The notes beneath the pieces were generated by a model. The model worked only from the letters and a program-made list of their open reading frames with translations. It was not told where the DNA came from and ran no database searches. The position numbers were made by a program, and so were the translations under genes. This document shows, piece by piece, positions 11,501-23,500 of a stretch of DNA of 64,000 nucleotides; the stretch's first letter is position 1, and every line of letters starts with the position of its first letter. Source of the DNA: Tubulanus polymorphus. Taxonomy: Eukaryota > Nemertea > Palaeonemertea > Tubulaniformes > Tubulanidae. The DNA is taken from contig NC_134030.1 in assembly GCF_964204645.1 (NCBI RefSeq), forward strand, positions 16,063,110-16,127,109. Direction: 5' to 3'.

Positions 11501-14500
11501 ATAAAATTAAAAACTGGTTTGACCTAGAGTACCCAAAATATAATCTGTTACTAATCTCAGCTTATACAACAAATGTTGAATTGTAGGAAAATGTGTAAGG
11601 AGCACAGAAATCATTGCAAACTGCTGAGTTTATACATGTAGACGGAATATTTTCAATCAAATTTAGTTTATTCTATATTCGTCGATTCAGTTACAGATTT
11701 ATTTTTGTTGCATGTTTTTGGCGCGTACACGCCCTCTGTAAATTCAGGCATTCATAACTTAGCTTTGGATCATGGTTCCCGAAACAAGAAACAAGCTGCC
11801 AAATTCTTCTGTGAGTAACTTACATAATATCAATATATATATACATATATTAGCTTGAACTATCCTTTGTACTTCAAGTTAAATGTTAAATCTGTAGTGT
11901 AAATGTGCCTTGAAATATGTTTTGTAGAAACGGCAATAAAAGAAAGAATGATACCAGTTTAGAAAATTAGTGGTTTAATCATATCGACTCGGGCGACCAT
12001 ACAGACAGATGGACAGAAAATGAAAGGAATGCAGTATTCCCACACATTGTGAGGATAAAAATTGGGTAACTCAATTCTATTTTAGGGGATATGTCCTATG
12101 ACATGCTGATGTGACTGCCGGAGCTGTTCTATTGTTGTTATTGTAGGCGCACAGTACTGGTGCACCACCTAGAATCTTTTGATCTATCGTTCTTTCTTCG
12201 TGTAGTGTCCGTCGCGAATAAAAAGAGGTACTGTTTAGCAACTCAGTTCTTTTGTGTAGTTATTTCGTAGGTTCACAGGAATCTTTGGGCCCACCAAACT
12301 GAGGAGACCCCAAATCATTACACTAATAATTATCAAATATCAACCTATGACATACAACTTTGATATTTTTTTACCATTACCTTATTTCATCTGCGAATGA
12401 AGACTAATGAGTAAGATAGCTGAAAGAGTATGAATTGACTGATTGAAATCCAATCTGATATGTTTCTCAGTCATTAATTAGAAAAAGATCATTCTCACAA
12501 TCCAGGACTGAGCGAGCTGCCAATGAATTGCTTGAGGCATCCATGGCCTTGACACAGTAGGATGTAGAGCACGGGCCTTATACCTTCTTGTGACGCATAA
12601 GTAGAATTATTCTGTATTCAGAAAGATTTACATTGTAACAATGTAAGTTTTAAAATGGTTATGATTGTATAGGCTATTTGGCGGTAATTTCATTTTCTGT
12701 TCATTTTTATATCTTCACATGAAAGGAGAAGAGCCAACCCCATCTTAGCTGCCCAAGCTATGCACTAAATAAAAAAATATCCATTATGAATTGTAGGTTG
12801 AATCGTGTTAAAAAGAAATCCTAGATGGATGGCCATCCTAGCAACCATACTTTACAGCCGATAACGTCAATTTTCAATAAAGGGGTCGATATAACACCCA
12901 CCCAAATCCTCACACTAAACTTCATTGAAATTCATCAGGAATTGCAGGTTGTATCGTACTTAAGATAAAATCGAAGTTGAAAGGCCACCCTGGCTGCCAT
13001 AGGCCTATTCGAAAGCCGATGACCTCCAAATTCAATAGGGGTAGAGAGTTTACCTGCCCGATCCTCACACGTTACTTCAGGGATGAAAACGGAGTAGTTT
13101 GAAAAACGTGGAAATAAATAAAACGACTAGGCCAACTGCTGGCTAAGCCAGCAGGTGCCAGTACCAGATGTGCGAAGCCCCTTATGAGGGGTTTTGGGGG
13201 TCCCCCCATGAAAATTTTGAAATTTCAAGGGGTTTTGGAGCATCTGAGGCCCATTTTCCAGCATTGATTAGGCCTAATGACAAAATAAGACTCGTTTGTC
13301 GTTTATGTCTGGGTGGAGTCAATGAAAAGGATGGCTCCGACAATATCCAAATCGAGACCAGTTAGGTTGGAAATCTCCCGCGCAACGCTATTATATACAA
13401 TTCTTGATTTGTTGAAACTGGCTCTGACAGGTGGCTTGATGTTTCGCAACGATGTTGTATATGAGCAATTTAGAGATTGTAGCACCGGTAAAGATGCTTT
13501 TACGGTCTGTTTATTAAGTGCGCTATGATCTCAACTCACAACTTTTCCTCAAAACTAAAACCACTACCAGGTACCCCCCTCTCCTCCATTTTCTCAACGG
13601 ATCTACACGAATCACAAGAATGATAAAAATAGATATCCAACTGCGGATTTCCGTGTTTACACATAAGATTTTCATCCCTGTTCCTTGTTCAGCTACAAAC
13701 GTAGCCTTATCACCATAGCATGCTTGAACATAAGAAGGCAAAAATAGGCCCATGCTCACTGATTATAATTTTTACTTGAAGAAATATCATTTTTTGAAAA
13801 TACGAGATTTCACCCTCTGGACAAAAAGCAGAATAATGAAATAAAGATGTCATGAAATAAATTTGTGGGTTAGGGAACATGAATAATTTTTTCAATTTTT
13901 ATGTACATAAGTATAGGATCACGCTGCTTTTTTATTGGTTTTAGGGTGACACGATTTTCCAGTCATATTACAATAGACTCCTCTCAAATGGAATCCTATT
14001 TAGTTGAAAATCCGTTCAACTCCGCATATTTTGAATTATTTTCTGTCTCCTATTTTAGACCGTACATTTAAATTCCGTCTACTCGAAATTACTCTACCGG
14101 AATATTCGAAATGACATTCAAACTCCTCTCAACTCGAATATCAGAACGACCTCCCAGCAGCAAACACAAGTATAAAAAAAAACACGCATTTGTTTACTGC
14201 TGTAATTAATAGGCTACTGGTAACAGTAGAACAGGCCACACTACATATAATGTCAATACATCGCTCATGGAGACATTTTTCTTTTAATACCTCAACCTAC
14301 TGAGCACCAATAGGGAGAGACCAGAAAAGAACCTTCGACCAAGAAACTCTTTCGCCACCATGGTTTGAACCCATAATTCGAGTTGAGCAAAATGGATAAA
14401 GTTTTGATTTCAGTGAATGACAATAACCACCAGTCAGCCATTTTAATCTTATTGGGCAAGAGATGTATCTGGGCTAGGTACATGAATTAACCAAATATCA

Positions 14501-17500
14501 AGACACCCTATAGAAGTATATTCAAAACTCCCCAAAATAACAGGACATAGGATGGACGACGAAGAGTGAATGCAATAACTAATTCAGGTCCCAAGTTAGA
14601 GTAATCACATAAAATGTTGCAACGATGTATTTGAGTACCTTTAACATTTTTTCCAGATGAACGGGCAGCTAATGCGGCAATACAGTTGCCTAGTGATGAC
14701 AATGATTGGTTGATTGCAGCACCCTCTTTTAGTCGATCTCCTGTGGCTCCAGTGCTCTCAGCTCGTTCACTGCATCATAGAAAAGTGTTCATTAATTATT
14801 TCTGAAACAATGGTGAAGTAATGGATGAAACATTTTTGTTTTCTATAGTCAGAATCATGCTCTATGGTCAGTCAGATGTATATTTTCAGTCAGTAATTCA
14901 GTTATGCATCAATTTACTGTTATATTAACCTTTTTCATTGGAGTTTTTGCCACGATAAGATTTTTTCGCCTTTATGGTTTGATTTGTCTGAGTTCATTAT
15001 TCTACTATATTTCTATATCCCACTGACATATTGCGCTTCACTGAATTAAGCATCCAGAATATAAATGCATGTTAACATATATTCACACCTGTTTAGTTTT
15101 ACTATAACAGCAAAACTAATTCAAAGTTGTGTGTAAAATCTTTCTGTGCATTTTGTCATCCAGTGTACACACTAGATGGTTCTTGTAAGTTAAAATTTAC
15201 ATCTCGTTATACTAGGATTACAATCTAGGCTTACTGGGTATATCATTAATCAAAATAAATTTTTTGACGCCTTATAAAACGTTACCATTATGAAACCTAA
15301 ACAATGTTAACCATTCAGCGTCATTTTACAAACGACAGCCGTAAATCGATGTGCAAAACGTCACAGGTCTATGTGTACACAAACAAGCTATCTGGCAAAA
15401 TATTATTGACATAGATGTAGAATGGCTTCCTGTGATTATATAATGACCTATATTTGAACGTCGAAATGTTATATTGCATTGAATATCATTAGAAGACGTA
15501 TTGTAATAGTAAAGGATGTATGATTATATCAGAAGCGGCAGGCATGAATAGAAATGATAAGTAAATCGCATTATTCGGTTAAATGGCGGATGTATAGACG
15601 ATTTGGAAGTCTGATATAAAAGTCAGACCCTGACGTGGGCATGCCGGTGGAATGACGAAGCTATCTACGATGTGTGTAGGGCCGGCGTGAATTTCATCAG
15701 CGGCTACAAGCGGTCAATATGAAAATGTGTAAACATATAATTTCAATATTCAAACGTTTTAGAAAATATGTTTGATATTAGGAGTATGCAAGTTTCGTGA
15801 GATTAGCAATTTATAATAGCATAGCTGTCATATACGGCTCCGCGTCCTCTGATGGCATGTGTATTAGGTGACAATTCAATTCAATTTTTATTGATCCTTA
15901 TTACATTGAAATTCCGGGATAAAATTCCCAAATTCAATAAATACAAATTTTAAAATAAATTAATACAACATACATGACACACGGGTAATTCATACAGAAC
16001 AACATAAGCATGTTATTTTAAATGACAATGTCTACTTCAACCCACCCAGACTCAAGACTCTAGGATATCGAGTGACAGCCAAACCCGTGGCCCGGGCCCG
16101 GGGACCGGGCTGGCTGGCTAGGCCACACGAAGTCATGATGAAGCAGACATCAGAAGAGCTCGTTCTTCAACCATGGAGGCAATGAAGTTGCAGACCAGCT
16201 TAGAGGCATAAGTAAATGAAGTCGGTCGCAAGTTCGCGATCAATTATTGAGAATTTTCAATAAAAAAATTTAAACCACTACTAGAGTCGAAGACCTGTAT
16301 CATCCACCCAATCACCAAATCTCATCATTCCCCAAATTTCTTAAAACTTTGATTTCAAATTTGCAATTCCACATTAGCTTAGCCCAGAAATTCTACATTT
16401 TTTTCGCAGGCGTCAAATAATTTTCTAAAATTAATTTTCTTGTTCTCTTTATTTTGTTTATTTGAATGTTATATTTGTTTATTTTGTAATCGACCATATT
16501 TTCATTGGTCTGAGAATAGATAGTTGTGGGTCACAATACGGTGATAATAATCTTTATATCGCTCTCGTCGACAAACGCCTCCACACATTTACAATCACAG
16601 GGAATAATAACTGTTGCTGAATCACTTTTGATGCCATGAACTTCAAATAGATGCCCAGGAGAAAAGCTACTAGAGCAGAGCTTTGTATTGTGTAAGCCTT
16701 GTTTCTCATTCACAGTGTGGGGGATGGGTAAGATTTTGTATCATAGCAAAAAGAGGTTCTGTATAAAGAGTACCTTCCAGCTAAATCCACAAGGTTACAC
16801 ACAGCAGTTTTTGCACGTTCTTCACCAGCTTCATTCTTAAATTTCTGAGTGAATATAATTCCCACTATAGTATGAGCTCTACTACTGGTTGCATTCATAT
16901 TAGTAGCTGCTACGGTTCTGTTGGTCGTTCCTTCTTCTATTCTAGACTCTATCTCCTTATAACTACCAACAGGAACTATCTTCAAACTCTCAACTACAAA
17001 TGATATAAACAAGAATAATGAAAAATAAAGGTCCAATTGCCCTGTGGCTCAACATCAAATTATTGAGTGCATATTGTCAAAAATATTATACTAAATATAA
17101 ATCAATTTGGATTGAAAATGTACGAGGCTGACAATATGGGCCTGTGGATGTATGAGAGTGCTGTGTATATATCATTGGCGAGTCACTGTGCTATATATAG
17201 ACTCGCTCAGGTGATTTCTAACACACAGAGCCATATACTGTCCCCTATATTCGAACACACATGGCTGACTGCTGGCGTGCGAATAAACAAATGTATTAGC
17301 AACGCAGTATTAGATTGACCGGAATTTCACAAGTCAGAATCCATCCATCCACAAAATGTCAAATAAAGGACAATGGGTCCAGTGGGATCAACTGAGTTAG
17401 ACATTGTAGTTTTGAGCACAAAAATGGATTTGTACTTGGATTTGCAATAACGAACTGCTGATAAAGATGAAATCATGGTGCACTTTGTAGCAAGCATGTG

Positions 17501-20500
17501 CAACTTTGATGATATACATGGTAATGGGTTTGCCTATGAGTCAGGTACATGGTAGAGAACAGTTCTTGATAATGTCACAGGGAAAAAACCCTTCTAGAGG
17601 GATTTCCAAGTGATGCCCTTGTGAAGGGCTCTCTCTGTGATGTCATGAAACTAGGTCAAGCATCGATTAGTAGAATGGGTGAAAGATTCATTGAAATTTT
17701 ACACATTTTTTCCTAGCACATCCAAATGGCTTAGAGCTGATGGACGAAACTTGCCAAATTCAATTCCACCACCTATTTCCCTCCATATGACAAAATATCA
17801 GCTGTCTATATCGATTGGTTTCAATTTGTGCCACCATGAGCTAACAGAAAGTTACTTTCAGAACCATTCTATAAGGATCAACACAGTTGATCCTAAAAAT
17901 ACAAACCTATACAGCCTTTCTTTTTCCTAGAAATCAAAACAAATATTGGCTATGATTTTTTCTTTCCTAAATATACAAATAAATACCGACTTGGAAGACC
18001 CGCTATGAGACCTGCCATTGGTGTCGTCATACTTGCTAGTTCAGATACTTTATTAAATAGGCTACTCAGTTATATTCGTAACAACGAACATTATAAGCGA
18101 ACATACGATACCTAGTCGAATGAAATGCTCGCCATTTTGTTTTGGGTTCCACATGAGGCTTTCAAAATGGGCTTTTCCAATTACATCAGGAGCGCTGAAA
18201 TTCCTGGAATTTCCCATATATCCCACAAACAGCCTATCACATTCATTGTAGCTCAGGTAACAAGGTCAACTCAAAATAGAAACGAGAAGATTTAGGGGGT
18301 TGATAAAGTGAGGGGCTGTAGGTCGAAAAGTACATTGAGATCACTCAAACAAATAAATTGCCCATGGGCAAAATGTGGTTTACCTTGAAAGCTGGAGGTT
18401 GTTTGGAGTAAGGGCATTGCTTGAAAAAACTTTTTAATTCGTGACTTCAAATTCTAGAAGTCTAGGCGCGGCGCGGCAGGGAAACATTTTTATATTTTCA
18501 AAAACACATTTTTCACAATATGAAAAAATATTCAAATAAAATTCATATGATGTCACATATCAGAGAAGCTAAAGCACCGGGCGTAGTATAAGATCATTTT
18601 AAATCCTGGGATTTACCACTATAATATTCAGAGCTGAACCTATACCTATAGTTTGCTGGCTAAGTATTTTCAGGTCACAAGAAATTACAATTTATTACAA
18701 ATTCTATCAAACAGAAAACACAATGCACATCTTCCGCTACGATGATTATTCAGCCTGTTATCATACCAAACGTGCACACGCCAAGCAGCATTACAGCATC
18801 ACCATATAGAGGAGGTATATGTATGAGCGTGTGTTTGTGTGTGCAACAGTATAATGTTTAGCTCTCTCGCGCACGTGGAGGCCTTGGGTAGTGAACGTTC
18901 GCTTCACTTCAATCTCAATCAACACACCGGGTATTAACATGAAACAATACCTATGGCGATATGTGAAATAATTATTTCTCACCAGCAATGAGCATTTAAA
19001 ATTCTCACATATACGGCACCTAGTCCAATGAAACATTCGCTATTAATGGCTTTCCCATAATTATTTTAGCAGCGCCGGAATTCCCCGTATATCCCAAAAA
19101 CAGCCAATCGCATTTGCTCGTAGAGACATCTACCCTTCAATCGAGGTCATTGCAATTTTATACGCAAGAGCTAAGAATTTTCCCGCCAAACAGTTTTTCG
19201 TCGAATTTAAACAAAGTTGACCATGTCATCGACGGAGGTTCGTCATGTCTTCAATCGCATCGATTATACGTCGTTTAACCCGAGAACCAATGAAAAATGC
19301 GCACATGAAAAAATGTACCGCGATTTTACAAGAATTGGCTCAATGCCAACCTCATACTGCTGACAAAGGTAAACCAAAAAGGCAACACTTCCAGGAGGGA
19401 TTGAACTTTTATATATTTCAATTCCAAGTATGCAAATTGTCATAAGTAAAAACGTGCCATTACTTAGTGCAAAAAAGCAGAGTTTGTGCGTGTTTTTCAA
19501 GAATAAGTCCCCTAAAAATAACTCAATCACTATGAAACTTTGTGGGCTCAGAACTCAATAAGCCAAACCATGACACCAAAAATCAATGCAATTGGTCCAA
19601 CAGTCAATATTTGTTCCTTGTTGAGACATCGGTACTCTATTCATTTTCAATGAAAACTGCTTGCACCAGACCGTTTGCATAGGCAAACCTACGGTTCGCC
19701 AAAAATGAAGGGAAATTAAATGCAACTTTTTTAATTACATCAGAGTGGATGTATGAAAAAGCAGGAAATGTCTCAAACACTGTAGAATTCCAATATGAGT
19801 ACAAGTCGTTTCATCAGGTTGGTTTATTTCAACTGCAAACCAGCCATCTTGAAAGGTTGAACCTATTGAAATAATAGGGTTCTTCCCTACATGATCCAAT
19901 GACATCCTAAATAATTTCAAAAGATTCTATCCACTGATTTCAGTCTGTATCTCATAAATTTCATTTTTTGGTTGAAAAATTGTATTCCCTAAAAATACTT
20001 AGCTGTACTGACATAATAGCCAAGTTGCTTTAGACGACTGGCGCCCGCCATAAACAACTTTGAGAGTAAGCCAACCATCAGCTGGCGCAACCTACCCTAC
20101 TCATCTTTGTTTTAGATACACTCAAGATAGCGGAGATGGTTGGGAGGGTATATTCGGTGTGTCAGTACAGGTAAGTATTTTTATGGAATACAATTTTTCA
20201 ATCGAAAAATGAAATATTCCCGTCAAAAAACGTTCCCTGTACTGATATAATAGCCAGAATACCACAGAAAAGGACGGCTGGGCATCTCCAAGTCGTCGAC
20301 CAACCAAGGTCTAAAATCCTTAACGATTTACTACAGTAAAAACATGGAAAAACACTCGTCCATTACAAATCCATTATCGTGAGACCGGAGAGCTTTCCAT
20401 CCACGTCGCACGAGAAACCAAAGAGATCGGTAACTACGAGGCCAACCCTATGTTTCCCGTAAAACTACAATAACACTATATACAATCTGCCCTTGTGCCA

Positions 20501-23500
20501 ACAATTATAGCTTTCTACTGCTCTAAACAAAAAATCGGAGTTTACGCAACCCCTGAACGATGACCCTTAAATTACTATCATCGATAAAACTATAAACAAA
20601 AAGAGCCATGCCTTGAACGCAAGGTCTTCGATTAGACCTACGCGTATATACACACACACAAACCATGCGTGTGTGGCCCGAAGGTAACACTATGGTTTCC
20701 GTATCTTATCTGAACACTAATCTTGTAATACTTCCAAAACACTGTGTCTCAATCCCCAGGACCCGGCAAAAATGGATCTGTGGGGACCGTAATATCAAAC
20801 TATTTTGGGGGTTTTCTCATCCCTTGAGCTAAAACCACAGGGCCCACTGCAGAGAGGCTACCTGACTGCCCCGAAACATCCCTCAGATAAAACGAGGAGA
20901 ACGTGGACGGCACGACCAGAAAGCTGCCTTGCAAACCTGGTCTAGAGAACCTCCGGTGAAAAAGGCCCAGGACGTGGCCAACACTCGCACCTGGTGCGAA
21001 ACCACCTCCTGAGAGGGCAGGGCACCTTCATGGTTTAACGCCTCCTTAATCAATGATGTAATCCACCTAGCCACAGAGTCCCTTGAAATGTCCTTCGAAC
21101 GATCCCCCACTATTGGGAGAAACAATGGTCTTTTCCAAATACCTCTTCAGGGAGCGCACTGGACACAACATCCTGTCGGGTAAGTCTCCTGAGACCCTAT
21201 GCCCCAGAGCTTCTACCCTCCATGACCTAGCCGCTGCTAAGGATTTCTGATTCTTCGCTATGAAGGATAACACCGGACGAAGTATCAGGTATCTATCCTC
21301 GGGCCCGAAAACTATATGGCCCAGTCTGGCCAAGAGTGGGTGGACTTCTGAGCGACGAGCGGCCATAGCCAAACAAAGCAATAACACTGTCTTCATAGTT
21401 AAACGTGACAAGAAAATCTCCCGAAACGGTTCATAGGGAGGACGCATCAAATACTTCAGTACGACTGTAAGATCCCATGGAGGAACCTCCCTCACCTTTC
21501 TGGGGCGAGCCACCGTAAACCCCGCAATCAATTGGGAAATTCTCGAGTCCGTGGAAACCTCTGGGACCCCGGCGGACCGATGCGTATGCGAAATAACTGA
21601 TCGGTACCCTTTAATAGTCACCCCTTTAAACCCTTTCTGATTAGACAGAAAATGAAAAAATTCCACTAGATCTGCTACAGCGGGACGGAGAGGATCCACC
21701 TGTCTCCCAGAGCACCAATTGCGAAAATATTCCCACTTAGCATCATAGACTGTCCCTGTCGAGGGTCTCCTGGATGCCAGAATAAACGAGGCAGGCCTTT
21801 GCAAAAATCCCTGATCCGCGAGGGATTGCTGGACAGTGGCCAAGCGTGAAGATCCAAGAAACTCACGTTGGGGTGAGACTTGAACCGCCCCTGGGATAAT
21901 AGTCAGAAAAGTTTGGAGCCGACGCGGCTGATCGCACAGAAGATTCAGAAGTCTCGGCAACCAAGTCTGAGCTGTCCAGCCTCCACCCGCTCCAACACCC
22001 GATTTATCAGGGGAACAGGGGGATAAGCGTAGGCATGAACATTGTCCCACTCTAGGGAGAACGCATCCACGGCCCATGCCTGGTCGTCAAGGAATGGACA
22101 GATGAACACTGGGCACCTGGTGTTGAACCTGGTAGCAAACAGGTCTAGATTGGGCCAACCTACCAGTGACCTGACTCGATCCGCTACCGGCTGAGACAGT
22201 GTCCACTCAGTGGGAATCGGCTTGTCCCGACGCGACAACTGGTCAGCCAGCACATTCAATTTTCTGGCTAGATGGGATACCGAAAGCGGAATCCCCTGCG
22301 CCTGAACCCATAGAAGGATCTATGCGGGTAACCGCGTTAAAGTCCGAGACCTCGTTCCCCCCTGATTCAAGAGATAGGCTTTGACCGTCGAGTTGTCCGT
22401 GGCCAACCACACATGGCGCCCGGACAGTCTCCTGTGGAAGAACTGCAATGCTTTCTGCACTGCTAACAACACCAAATGGTTTATGTGCAAACCTCTCTCC
22501 CTCGACGTCCAGGCTCCCGACTTCCGAGAAGCCTCGAGATGGGCTCCGCATCCGTAAAAACTGGAGTCTGTGAAAAGATAAATTGGCGCCTTGAGTGGAG
22601 CTAGGGACGTGCCTTTCAGAAGGTTGAAAGTTAGAGTCCACCACATGATATCCGCCACCAGGGCTGCTGGAGGCACCGGGAGAAGACCGTCCTAGCATTG
22701 ATTTGAATTCGATCAAGAACTTTTCCAAAACTGCTGTAGTGGACAACTGAGACCAGTACCGCGCCGACCAGGGAATCCCCTGAGTCAGGCCGGATACCGC
22801 TTCTTTGAGTTTGTGTACCCTTGGTTCGGCTGGATAAACTAGACCGAGTTCAGGTCGAAGTACATCCCCAGATATACAAATCTCTGAGTGGGGACCAGAT
22901 ACGACTTCTCCAGATTCACCCTGAAACCCAACTGGTTTATTAAGGCCAAGGTTTTCTCCAACCCTTCCTGGCACTCCCTTGCCGAATCCGCCACCACCAA
23001 CCAGTCGTCCAGGTAAACGAATAGACGTACCCCTTGTGACTGAAGGTGACGCTGAACCGTTTTCACTAACTTTGTGAATAACCAGGGGGCGGCACTGAGC
23101 CCGAACGGAAGAGCGCGAAATTGGTAAGTTTTTCCTTGCCACTTCACCCTGAGGAATTTGCGGGACCTCGGGTGTACAGGGACCTGGAACTAAGCATCCT
23201 TTAAATCTATCGAGTTTTATCTTTCTTAAAGAATTATTTTGTAGTCAAATAAGACCAAAGATATACATTTGTTTGCGGTCCACGTCCAAAATTTTGTAGG
23301 GTACAGGTAGGCGCGGCAGGGAAACTATTTTATATTTTCAAAAAAATATGTTTAATATAATATGAAAAAATATTCAAATAAGGCCATCCCAAAATAATTG
23401 TCTGTTTGCCGCAACACCGACTGAACTTTTCAGGATGAGTCGGTAGGAAGGTAGAAATCTTTTTTTGCAAAATTTTTGGGCAAAAAAAAAAATTTTTCAC

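Larger units (their letters stand above)
20780..23214 (-). mobile_element. DIRS-like tyrosine-recombinase retrotransposon, decayed copy 1
   Basis: Minus-strand order is reverse transcriptase, RNase H, tyrosine recombinase. RT: LKDA then a TAG in place of the Tyr codon, [26 protein letters not shown] (catalytic DD). RNase [11 protein letters not shown] and WLATDNS. Recombinase: AARRSEV (Arg I), HQVR, and FYLRD (nucleophile Tyr) reached through a frameshift. Stops occur near 23190, 22839 and 22320; frameshifts near 22840, 22670, 21122 and 20905. The copy is cut at 23214, just before RT motif A, where repeat X begins. It cannot make working protein. Confidence 0.92.

Noticed and set aside
22243-23142. 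A 299-codon minus-strand ORF inside the DIRS element as a separate gene
   Set aside because: Most of it is the shifted frame of reverse transcriptase/RNase H. Only a short part near its middle ([15 protein letters not shown]) is the true frame after a frameshift.
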